Origin: Thiomicrorhabdus sp965603495
Lineage (GTDB): Bacteria; Pseudomonadota; Gammaproteobacteria; Thiomicrospirales; Thiomicrospiraceae
Assembly: GCA_965603495.1 (NCBI GenBank)
Contig: CBFDDF010000001.1
Location: 496,001 to 560,000 of the forward strand
DNA: 64,000 nucleotides
Direction of reading: 5' to 3'
Below, piece by piece: positions 24,537 through 32,394 of the stretch. Under the pieces are notes generated by a model. It did no database searches. It was not told the origin of the DNA and was given only the letters and a program-made list of their open reading frames with translations. The translations under genes were made by a program, and so were the position numbers. How positions within the stretch are numbered: position 1 is the first letter of the stretch; every line of letters starts with the position of its first letter.

Positions 24537-26504
24537 TTAAGCGTCGCCCATCACTATACGCTCTAAAATTTCCCAACGTTCAAAAGCGCCTTCAAGCTCG
24601 CCTTCTTTGTCTTCTAATGTTTTAAGTGTGGCCTGTACAAGTTCATTATCGTTTTGATAAAATTCACTGCTGCCGACTTTTTCAGCCAAGGCTTCTAGTT
24701 CGGTTTCCAAGCTTTCAATTAAAGCCGGTAACGCGTCGTATTCACGCTGATCTTTAAAGCTCAACTTAACGGCTTTTTTAGCCACTGGCGTGGCAACCGT
24801 TTCTTTTGGTTTTTCGACTTTCGGCGCTTTTTCAGCTTTGACTTCAGAGGTGGTCATCTTTGGCTGAGAAGACTCTAAACGTGCCGCTGAACGCGTATTA
24901 GCATATTTAGCAGGGCGCTGACGTAACCAGTCGTCGTAACCACCGATATATTCATTCACATCACCCGGTGCATCAAATACGATTGAGCTGGTACAGACGT
25001 TGTTTAAGAAAGCACGATCGTGACTGACGATAAGCACGGTACCTTTATAGTTCATCAATAACTCTTCCAACAACTCTAGTGTTTCAACATCTAGATCGTT
25101 GGTCGGCTCATCGAGGATCAGTAGGTTAGACGGCTTGGCGAATACGCGCGCTAATAGCAGACGATTACGCTCTCCACCCGACAAGGACTTCACTTTTTGA
25201 CGAGCACGCTCTGGTGAGAACAGGAAGTCCGCCAAATAGCCCATAATGTGCTTACGTTGACCATTGATTTCAACGTAATCACTCTCTTCGATAACACTTT
25301 CGACCACTGGCTTGTTTTCATCCAGTTGAGCGCGGTGTTGATCGAAGTAGGCGATGTCGATGTTGGTTCCCATATTGATGGTTCCGGAAGTCGGCTCTTG
25401 TTTACCAAGCAGCAATCCGATTAGAGTCGATTTACCACAACCGTTCTCCCCGATAATCCCCACCTTGTCGCCACGCATAATGACGCCGCTGAAGTCTTCA
25501 ATAATCGTTCTGCCAGGCCAGCCAAAGGTAACATTCTTTAACTCGACAACCTGTTTGCCAGATAGGTCTGCACGGTTAAGCTGCAGATTCGCTTTACCTT
25601 GCTGATTACGACGTGACTGATGTTCTGAACGCAGTTTTTCTAACTCGCGAACACGACCTTCGTTACGGGTACGACGGGCTTTGATACCTTGGCGAATCCA
25701 GACTTCTTCTTGGGCTAATTTTTTATCAAACAGTGCGTTTTGTCTGGCTTCGTTTTCTAAGGCGGCCTCTTTACGCTCTAGGTAGGTGTGATAATCACAC
25801 TGCCAGTTGGCGAGCTTACCGCGATCGAGTTCGATAATGCGGGTCGCTAGGGCTTGCAAGAATGCTCTATCATGCGTGATAAAGACTAATGAACAGTTCA
25901 CGCCTTTTAGAAAGCCTTCTAACCATTGAATGGATGGAATATCCAAGTGGTTAGTCGGCTCATCGAGTAACAGGATATCAGGTTCTTGAACCAACGCCTG
26001 GGCAAGTAGCACTCGGCGTTTCATTCCCCCTGATAAGTTCGAGAATTCTGCATCGGCCTGTAACTCTAATTTAGAGATAATGGTGTCGACTTTCTGCTGC
26101 AGCTCCCAGCCGTTTTGCTCTTCGATGCCTTGCTGAACGGTGGAAAATCTTTCCATCAGTTCATCGGTGTAATTCTGTTCCATCTGAACACTGATGTCAT
26201 GAAACTCTTCAATCAATTGACCGGCATTGCCTAAGCCTTCCGAAATGACATGAAACACGGAGCCGTGCATATCATGCGGCACTTCCTGTTGCAGTTTGGC
26301 GATGGTCACGCCATCTTGCACAATGCGGGTTCCGCTATCGGCCTGAATCTCACCTTCAATGACTTTCAGCAGGGTCGACTTACCTTCGCCGTTACGGCCG
26401 ACAAGGCAGACGCGTTCATTGGCTTCAATCTGTAAAGAAGCTTTGTTGAATAAAGGAGCCGAGCCGAAGCTGAGGGACATTTCACGTAAAAATAGAAGAG
26501 CCAT
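24537..26504 (-). CDS. uup: ABC-F ATPase Uup
   Basis: A soluble ABC-F protein with two ATPase domains and no membrane part. Walker A motifs are GRNGEGKST and GENGCGKST, the signatures LSGGMKRR and LSGGERNR, and the Walker B motifs LLLDEPTNHLD and LILDEPTNDLD. The C-terminal tail after a Lys/Pro-rich linker forms the coiled coil typical of Uup (ALIESLETELEALAEKVG). Uup binds branched DNA and ribosomes; its loss raises transposon excision in E. coli. At 655 residues it has the expected length. The ATG at 26504 has a weak ribosome site. Confidence 0.95.
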   Translation of the reverse strand: MALLFLREMSLSFGSAPLFNKASLQIEANERVCLVGRNGEGKSTLLKVIEGEIQADSGTRIVQDGVTIAKLQQEVPHDMHGSVFHVISEGLGNAGQLIEEFHDISVQMEQNYTDELMERFSTVQQGIEEQNGWELQQKVDTIISKLELQADAEFSNLSGGMKRRVLLAQALVQEPDILLLDEPTNHLDIPSIQWLEGFLKGVNCSLVFITHDRAFLQALATRIIELDRGKLANWQCDYHTYLERKEAALENEARQNALFDKKLAQEEVWIRQGIKARRTRNEGRVRELEKLRSEHQSRRNQQGKANLQLNRADLSGKQVVELKNVTFGWPGRTIIEDFSGVIMRGDKVGIIGENGCGKSTLIGLLLGKQEPTSGTINMGTNIDIAYFDQHRAQLDENKPVVESVIEESDYVEINGQRKHIMGYLADFLFSPERARQKVKSLSGGERNRLLLARVFAKPSNLLILDEPTNDLDVETLELLEELLMNYKGTVLIVSHDRAFLNNVCTSSIVFDAPGDVNEYIGGYDDWLRQRPAKYANTRSAARLESSQPKMTTSEVKAEKAPKVEKPKETVATPVAKKAVKLSFKDQREYDALPALIESLETELEALAEKVGSSEFYQNDNELVQATLKTLEDKEGELEGAFERWEILERIVMGDA

Positions 26505-26566
26505 AGGTATATTCGTCAGTTATCTTATTGGGTTGAATAAAGCGTGTGTTTGAAAAAGAATGTCCA

Positions 26567-27280
26567 TTATTTTCTGAGGATTTCAATAATCAAGTTTTGG
26601 CTGGATTGGATATTATAGCGATTTAAAATACAGTCCGTATTTTCATTGCTCATGGTTTGCCAAAAGGCGAATACATTCTGGGTTTCTTCGGTAGGAATCG
26701 GCTTGCCATTGGTCTGTTTTGCATCCCATTGATACCAAAGATTAAATATGACTAGGCCTGGTGATTTTAGGCTTTTCCAAAGGTTTTTCTGAAATTCGAT
26801 ATCACTTAATGCAGAGGGCAGGCCTTCGGCATCAAAAATGTCGACAATAATGGCATCGTAAAGATGTTCGTTTTCTGCCATAAAGGCAATGGCATCGTCT
26901 TGCACGGCTTCTATTTCAGGTTCATTAGGCAGCTGAAAGAAACGATAAGCACAGTCAATAACCGTTTGACGGAGTTCAACGACGGTCATTTGCAGATTGG
27001 GTAGGGTGTGAAACAGGTGAAAAGCCATGGTGCCACCGCCCATGCCGAGCATTAAGGCTCTAAAAGGCTGATTGCCTTTTTTTGCTTGGGCAAATTTTTG
27101 AACTTGCTCAATAATCTTCTCTTGGTATTCAAAGTTAAGGGTCATGGGCGCATTCATATAGACACAACTTTGTTCAATAGGCGAGTCAAAATAGAGTTTA
27201 CGCGTCACTCGGTTTTCCACCACCTCAATCAGTCCAAACTCATCGCGTTCAGAGAAAATAGTCATGCCGTCGTATTTCAT
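26567..27280 (-). CDS. Spermidine synthase-like methyltransferase-fold protein
   Basis: A 237-residue SAM-fold protein with the SpeE-like motifs ALMLGMGGGTMAFHLF (nucleotide loop), VVELRQTVIDCA and DAIIVDIFDAEGLPS. It lacks the N-terminal beta domain length of true SpeE, so polyamine synthesis is not assured, and many such proteins have unknown substrates. The start codon abuts the stop of the thioredoxin-like gene with no gap, so the two are coupled. One degraded palindrome copy (ACTAGGCCTGGT) lies within it. Confidence 0.8.
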   Translation of the reverse strand: MKYDGMTIFSERDEFGLIEVVENRVTRKLYFDSPIEQSCVYMNAPMTLNFEYQEKIIEQVQKFAQAKKGNQPFRALMLGMGGGTMAFHLFHTLPNLQMTVVELRQTVIDCAYRFFQLPNEPEIEAVQDDAIAFMAENEHLYDAIIVDIFDAEGLPSALSDIEFQKNLWKSLKSPGLVIFNLWYQWDAKQTNGKPIPTEETQNVFAFWQTMSNENTDCILNRYNIQSSQNLIIEILRK

Positions 27281-27892
27281 CTACCGAGTATCCTCATTGA
27301 CTAAAGTCGGTGAATTCGAGCTAGAAAGTCCTGCCCACCATAGGCGCAGTCTTAAGCCTATACTGGTGGTAAAGCCGACTTCAATAAAAGCAATCTCGCC
27401 ATTCGGTGCGATGACAAAATCGGCGGGCACGGCTTTGGCGCCAAACGCTTTCTGCCACTTGCCTTCTAAATCGTTGACGATAATATCTGGATTCATCTCA
27501 TTTTCTTGGGCAAACGTCAGCAGCTGATCATCATCCGCCGACTGGGAGGCGATATTAATCACCGCATAATCTTTTGCCACCGATTCAATGCCGCCTTTAC
27601 TGATGTCGCAGATCGGGCACCAAGTCGCCCAAATGTGGATTAACACGGGTTTACCTTGCTGGTTCAGGGCTTGCAGGTCAATGGCTTTACCAGTGATGCT
27701 CTGAACTTGCATAATGGGCGCTTGCCCTTGCACCACATCGCCTTGCATATACGGGCGTAGCAGTAAAAACACGCCTACAAAAAACAAGCCGGTTAAGGTG
27801 TTTTTCACCCAGTTCTTTTTCCAAAACGATTGGTCGGTTGCAGGGGGTGTGTCAGGCTGTTTTTCAGGGGTATCAGTATGTTTTGAGGTCAT
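27281..27892 (-). CDS. Membrane-anchored thioredoxin-like protein (TlpA/ScsD type)
   Basis: A 203-residue protein. A cytoplasmic Pro-rich N-terminus is followed by a membrane anchor at about residues 30-47 (LTGLFFVGVFLLL). A thioredoxin fold then carries the active site WATWCPICD and cis-Pro near AVPADFVI, so the domain faces the periplasm. It resembles TlpA, CcmG and ScsD disulfide reductases. Its coupling to a spermidine-synthase-like protein is seen in the sequence and unexplained. Confidence 0.85.
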   Translation of the reverse strand: MTSKHTDTPEKQPDTPPATDQSFWKKNWVKNTLTGLFFVGVFLLLRPYMQGDVVQGQAPIMQVQSITGKAIDLQALNQQGKPVLIHIWATWCPICDISKGGIESVAKDYAVINIASQSADDDQLLTFAQENEMNPDIIVNDLEGKWQKAFGAKAVPADFVIAPNGEIAFIEVGFTTSIGLRLRLWWAGLSSSNSPTLVNEDTR

Positions 27893-28016
27893 ATTTTAGG
27901 TTCAGTTTTAGTTGGGTTGTCTATATAATTAGCGGCATATTATAACTGTTTCTCATAACGGTTTAGCACAGCTCATAAATTTACTGCATGAGTGACAATG
28001 GAATATTGGAGTAAAG

Positions 28017-28646
28017 ATGCAAGCAAATTTTTGGCATGATATGTGGGCCAGTGGCGTGGTGGGTTTTCATCAGGCGGATATGAATGTCTTTTTAACCGAA
28101 TATTGGCAAAAGCTCGGCTTGACGGGGCATGAAACCGTTTTGGTGCCTTTATGCGGAAAATCCTTGGATATGCTTTGGTTGGTCAAGCAGGGACATACTG
28201 TTTTGGGGGTGGAGTTAAGCCGACAAGCCTTGGATGAGTTTTTAACTGAAAATGGCGTGAGCGCTAACCCTGTTCAACATGCTCATTATTGCGGTTATGC
28301 ATTAGAGAATATGAGACTCTTATGTGGTGACTTCTTTCGCTTAAGTGCTGAGGATTGTCAGGATGTGAAAGCGGTTTATGATCGCGCTGCGATTGTGGCA
28401 TTGCCGCCTGAAATGCGTGCCGAATATGTAGCCCATTTAAGAGCGATTTTACCTAAAGGCACACGTTATTTGATGATCACCATGGAATACGATCAGAGTC
28501 GGGTGCCAGGTCCGCCTTTTAGTGTGCCTGAAGCAGAGGTTCGTCAGCTATTCTCGGGTGTCGAATCGATTGAAAAGGTGCATGAGGTGAGTTTTGAGCA
28601 CAAGGGCGTGCCGCGGACTGAAATGGTCTTTGTGATACAAGCGTAA
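28017..28646 (+). CDS. tpm: Thiopurine S-methyltransferase family protein
   Basis: Cytoplasmic SAM-dependent methyltransferase of 209 residues. The family marks are FWHDMWASGVVGFHQ at the N-terminus and VLVPLCGKSLDMLWL with VLGVELSRQAL for SAM binding. YDRAAIVALPPEMR and PGPPFSVPEAEVRQLF follow. Bacterial members methylate thiopurines and also selenite or tellurite. GGAG lies upstream of the ATG. It is convergent with yrfG, and a perfect 30-bp palindrome lies between the two ends. Confidence 0.93.
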   Translation: MQANFWHDMWASGVVGFHQADMNVFLTEYWQKLGLTGHETVLVPLCGKSLDMLWLVKQGHTVLGVELSRQALDEFLTENGVSANPVQHAHYCGYALENMRLLCGDFFRLSAEDCQDVKAVYDRAAIVALPPEMRAEYVAHLRAILPKGTRYLMITMEYDQSRVPGPPFSVPEAEVRQLFSGVESIEKVHEVSFEHKGVPRTEMVFVIQA

Positions 28647-28701
28647 CCTTGCCGGGGGCGTTTTAAAGGTTTCAATATAGGCTTCACAACATAAACTAAA
28701 C

Positions 28702-28731
28702 TTTAGAATGACCAGGCCTGGTCATTCTAAA
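28702..28731. repeat. Iterated palindrome, 30-bp perfect version between convergent genes
   Basis: Core GACCAGGCCTGGTC with arms TTTAGAAT / ATTCTAAA. It lies midway between the ends of tpm and yrfG and has A/T-rich flanks, so it may end transcription from both sides. This is the longest perfect version in the window. Confidence 0.95.
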
Positions 28732-28785
28732 AGTTAAGATTCATTCGGCGAGTGGCTGAATGAATGACTAAGTAAATCAAGGCCT

Positions 28786-29448
28786 TTAAACTGGCATAAT
28801 CTCTGAATAACGTTCAAAGCTGGCAAAGTCTTTAGGATCAATTTTATCCAACTTTGGGCTGACAAACGTGGCACATAATGGATAAGCGATGCCATAGTCT
28901 TTCGCGGTCTGCAAGGCGCGCAGGTTATCATCAATCAATAAGGTGCGCTTTGGGTCGTAAGCGATGACGTCTTGAATCTTTGACCAGATGGTTATGTCCT
29001 CTTTCGGCATGCCAAAGTCATGCGCTGAAATCAGTTCATCAAAATAGTCACCGATTTCGGTCATCTCTAGCTTAATCACCAAACTGTCTCGGTGTGCGTT
29101 AGTGACCATAATCACCGTTTTTTTGCTGGTCTTGAGTGCGGCTAAAAACTCCATTACCTCTGGATGTACTTGGATTTGGTGCTTTAATTCACGTTTCAAT
29201 TCAGCAACCGGTAAATTCAAAGCCTCTGTCCAATAATCCAGACAATACCAGTTTAATGTACCGGTTTGCGAATGAATCTTTTCATGGATAAGTGCTTTCG
29301 CGGATTCAAGCGAAACATTGTTTTTGGACGCATAGGCCTGGGGAATAACATCCATCCAAAAATGCCAGTCGAAATGTAAATCCAGCAAGGTGCCATCCAT
29401 GTCGAGCAGAACAGTGTCAATTTGTGACCAGTTAAGATTTGCATTCAT
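28786..29448 (-). CDS. yrfG: HAD-family GMP/IMP nucleotidase YrfG
   Basis: A 220-residue HAD hydrolase. Motif I is VLLDMDGTLLDL, motif II MVTNAH, the motif III Lys is in FGMPKED, and motif IV is TLLIDDN. YrfG of E. coli removes phosphate from GMP and IMP, and the N-terminal LDLHFDWHFW block is typical of it. It diverges from nudE, the same neighbour as in other gammaproteobacteria, which supports the assignment. The ATG at 29448 gives the usual length. Confidence 0.9.
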   Translation of the reverse strand: MNANLNWSQIDTVLLDMDGTLLDLHFDWHFWMDVIPQAYASKNNVSLESAKALIHEKIHSQTGTLNWYCLDYWTEALNLPVAELKRELKHQIQVHPEVMEFLAALKTSKKTVIMVTNAHRDSLVIKLEMTEIGDYFDELISAHDFGMPKEDITIWSKIQDVIAYDPKRTLLIDDNLRALQTAKDYGIAYPLCATFVSPKLDKIDPKDFASFERYSEIMPV

Positions 29449-29520
29449 TGGTAATCAGGAACTCTTAGCGTTATTATTAGAAGAATGTTTTTAGTTAATT
29501 TAGGGTCACGGTTATTCAAC

Positions 29521-30069
29521 ATGTCTAAAAAAACACCTACTATTTTATCGGAAAAAATCGCCTCGCAGTCACGGATTTTTACGGTGCAGTCACAAGAGAT
29601 TACCTTTTCGAATGGCACCACGGTGACTTATGAACGTTTGCTGGGCAGTGATGAGGGCGCGGTATTGATTATTCCCGTGCTAGAGGATGGTACTTTACTG
29701 TTAATTCGCGAGTATGGTGCCGGGGTTGGCCGTTACGAACTGGGTTTTCCGAAAGGCAAGATTGATCCTGGTGAAACTTGGCGTGAGGCCTCCATTCGTG
29801 AGAGTCAGGAAGAGATTGGCTTTTTACCTAAAGAGGTTAGATTGCTCGATTCGGTGAGTTTGGCGGCGGGTTATATGACGCACCATACGCACATTGTATT
29901 GGCAACGGGGCTGACGCCCCAAATTGCCGAAGGCGATGAGCCAGAACCCTTAGAAGTGGTGCCGTGGCATTTGGATGATTGGCACGGATTGTTGGCTGAT
30001 CCCGACTTTAGTGAAGGCCGTGCTTATGCGGCGCTGATGTTGGTCTTAAAAGAGATGGGAAAAATATGA
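29521..30069 (+). CDS. nudE: ADP compounds hydrolase NudE
   Basis: A Nudix hydrolase for ADP-ribose, NADH and Ap3A. The Nudix box runs from GFPKGKIDPGE to RESQEEIGF at about residues 75-99 and is intact. The 182-residue protein from the ATG at 29521 aligns with the E. coli start MSKxxxKPTIL. A longer reading from 29485 would add 12 residues without family support. The stop overlaps the cysQ start as ATGA. It diverges from yrfG. Confidence 0.92.
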   Translation: MSKKTPTILSEKIASQSRIFTVQSQEITFSNGTTVTYERLLGSDEGAVLIIPVLEDGTLLLIREYGAGVGRYELGFPKGKIDPGETWREASIRESQEEIGFLPKEVRLLDSVSLAAGYMTHHTHIVLATGLTPQIAEGDEPEPLEVVPWHLDDWHGLLADPDFSEGRAYAALMLVLKEMGKI

Positions 30070-30986
30070 AGGCTAGTGACATTACACCTGAAAACTTGGC
30101 AAAGTGGTTGCCAGAAGTTTGCCATATCGCATACCTTGCCGGGCAGCATATCTCGACTTTATATCACCAGCCAGAGAGGCTAGATGTAGAGGATAAAATA
30201 GATGGTTCGCCAGTGACCGAGGCAGATAAGCAAGCGGATGAAATGATCACCGCTGCCTTACAGTCTCTGGTGCCAAGTATTCCACTGATTACCGAAGAAA
30301 GTGTTGCGGATGTGCCTTTTGAAACTCGCGAGGCCTGGTCAGTTTATTGGTTGGTCGATCCCCTGGATGGCACCAAAGAGTTTATTGGTCGCACCGGAGA
30401 GTACAGCGTTAATATCGCACTGATTGTGGATCATCAGCCCGTGTTAGGAGTGGTGTATGGTCCTGAAGTGGGGGACTTATACTTCTCGATTAAAGGCCAG
30501 AAGGCGTTTAAATTAAACAATCTGACGGCAGGCTTATCTCAGAATCAATGGCTTTCATTACTGGCAAAAGCGCAGTCGATCCAAGTCAATTCTTTGGAAG
30601 CAAAACACCCTGCAAGACAGCAAGACGAGATTTCGATGGATAACCAAGCTGACGACAGAATTAAAGTCGCGGTGAGTCGGCGGCATGGAGGTGTGTTGCA
30701 ACGCTTTACCGCGCAGCTGGGTGAGGTGTCTTTAATTAAGATGGGCTCTGCCTTAAAAACCTGCTTGGTCGCAGAAGGCAAGGTCGATATTTACCCACGA
30801 TTCGGTCCGACCTCATTGTGGGATACCGCAGCGTCACACTGTATTCTTGAATCTGCAGGGGGCGCACTGCTCAATGCGGCAGGCCATCCTTTGCAATATG
30901 TACAAACCGAGTCTCTACTCAACCCTTTCTTTATCGCCGTCTGTGATGAGAATTATCCTTGGCCGCATTTTCCAGAAGTTTTTTAG
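30066..30986 (+). CDS. cysQ: 3'(2'),5'-bisphosphate nucleotidase CysQ
   Basis: Degrades adenosine 3',5'-bisphosphate made in sulfate assimilation, and may act on inositol phosphates. The metal-binding motifs of the lithium-sensitive phosphatase family are all visible: PVTEADKQAD, TEES, DPLDGTKEFIGR and WDTAASHCIL. At 306 residues it is longer than E. coli CysQ because of a middle insertion near 155-195. Coupled to nudE by a 4-base overlap. A half palindrome (GAGGCCTGGTC) encodes EAWS at about residue 90. Confidence 0.93.
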   Translation: MKASDITPENLAKWLPEVCHIAYLAGQHISTLYHQPERLDVEDKIDGSPVTEADKQADEMITAALQSLVPSIPLITEESVADVPFETREAWSVYWLVDPLDGTKEFIGRTGEYSVNIALIVDHQPVLGVVYGPEVGDLYFSIKGQKAFKLNNLTAGLSQNQWLSLLAKAQSIQVNSLEAKHPARQQDEISMDNQADDRIKVAVSRRHGGVLQRFTAQLGEVSLIKMGSALKTCLVAEGKVDIYPRFGPTSLWDTAASHCILESAGGALLNAAGHPLQYVQTESLLNPFFIAVCDENYPWPHFPEVF

Positions 30987-31107
30987 CCATAGCGTCGATT
31001 GTCAGGGTGTTCTTTCTAAGACAATCAGCAGGTCGGGATGATTTCTGTTCTGGCGCAGAAATTAATCAGGCCTGCTGTACCTGTTAGCTTGGGACTGGCG
31101 CGTTGCG

Positions 31108-31965
31108 CTATTGAATGTTTAATCTGATTTCATTCATCTGATCATCACTCAACTCTAAAATGTTCTGGCAGGTCTGCTCAATTTTGAAATAAGCTTCTGC
31201 TTCAGGCAGCATTTGATACGCCTCTATATCAGGATGCTTGGCTCGAAGTGCATGCTCTCCCAGTAGCACATGGGCTAACTCAATCAGTGCAACGGAACAG
31301 CGCACTTGGTTGTTTTTAATCGAATGAATGTTGGCAGAGTGATGGAACAAAATCGTTTGTGCGATATAGCTGGGTATATTCCATGTGTGCGCGATGACAT
31401 AGCCTAAAGATGAGTGGTCGGTGCCATAAAGTGCGACTTCATTTTCTTCAATTGTTAACACTTCAGCTAAATTAGATTCAAATTTTTCGCCATATTTCTC
31501 ATCTAGTTCACACAATGCAAATGCGCCAATCTCATGGACTAATCCTAAAAGATAAGCTTCATCCATTCGGATGCATTTATTGTAGCGGGCAATGTCAGCG
31601 GCAATTGTTGCAATGTTTTGACTGTGTGTACTCAGCGATTTAATTTTATGTTGGCTGAGCATTTCTTTGATGACAATGGAGAGTACGTAGTTTTTAATCT
31701 GAACATAACCTAAGCGTGATATAGCGCCCTCAATGTCTTTAATTTTTTGTAGTGAGAGATTGGAGCGTGAAAGTAAGTTCGATATTCCGACCAATTCTCC
31801 AGCGATAAAAGGATTACCTGAGATGAGTTTTTGGACTTGGACTGGGTCAGGCATGTCATTTTCATTAAAAAGCTTTTGTAATTCTAGTGCGGCTTCAGGC
31901 AGGATCGGCATTTGTATCTGGGTAAGCAAGGCTTCAGCTGTTTTAATTTGGTCTTTAACATTCAT
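31108..31965 (-). CDS. HDOD-domain signalling protein
   Basis: A 285-residue protein with a single HDOD domain: PILPEAALELQKLFN at the start, then DIEGAISRLGYVQIKNYVLS and YLLGLVHEIGAFAL, with a partial metal-site-like HSSLGYVIAHTWN later. HDOD proteins lack the full HD catalytic set and act in signalling or regulation, often tied to motility and cyclic-di-GMP. No partner is adjacent, but the chemoreceptor and PilZ genes lie within 4 kb. The ATG at 31965 gives the full domain. Confidence 0.87.
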   Translation of the reverse strand: MNVKDQIKTAEALLTQIQMPILPEAALELQKLFNENDMPDPVQVQKLISGNPFIAGELVGISNLLSRSNLSLQKIKDIEGAISRLGYVQIKNYVLSIVIKEMLSQHKIKSLSTHSQNIATIAADIARYNKCIRMDEAYLLGLVHEIGAFALCELDEKYGEKFESNLAEVLTIEENEVALYGTDHSSLGYVIAHTWNIPSYIAQTILFHHSANIHSIKNNQVRCSVALIELAHVLLGEHALRAKHPDIEAYQMLPEAEAYFKIEQTCQNILELSDDQMNEIRLNIQ

Positions 31966-32394
31966 CTAACAGAATCCATACAATACGCTTAATTAACTAT
32001 TAGTTATATCATATTAAAGCTAGGTTTATTTTGTTGTTGATCACAAAAATGCAGGGATAAAATTAGGGGGATGATTCTGTTTAAAGTTGAATAGAGGAGT
32101 CAAAACTAAGATTCGTGCTTTTTAAGGGACAGGTGACTTAAGCTTTGTAGCGGGTTATTTAAGATAAGCTACCAGGCCTGGTAGCTTTCTGGTTTGGTTT
32201 CAAATCTCAGTCATAATGCTCTAATAATCCCCTAAAACCTAGAAGGGCTATGGTTTGATGTGTCAGACTAAACGACCTGTTGAAAGCCCTATTTAAAGTA
32301 CGTTCACCAGGCTCGGTTATCTTTATGCTTAACCTTTTGAGTCTCCGCGGTTAATGGTTGACTAAGCGAAATAGGTTATTTGGTCATGACGTCT
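31966..32394. other. Intergenic region with palindrome copies
   Basis: No gene was seen. It contains a 22-bp perfect palindrome at 32166-32187 and a degraded copy near 32305. The flanking genes both read leftward, so it is the promoter side of the HDOD gene and the 3' side of the Aer-like receptor. Confidence 0.6.
32166..32187. repeat. Iterated palindrome, 22-bp perfect version
   Basis: Core ACCAGGCCTGGT with arms AAGCT / AGCTT, in the gap between the Aer-like receptor and the HDOD gene. Confidence 0.95.
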
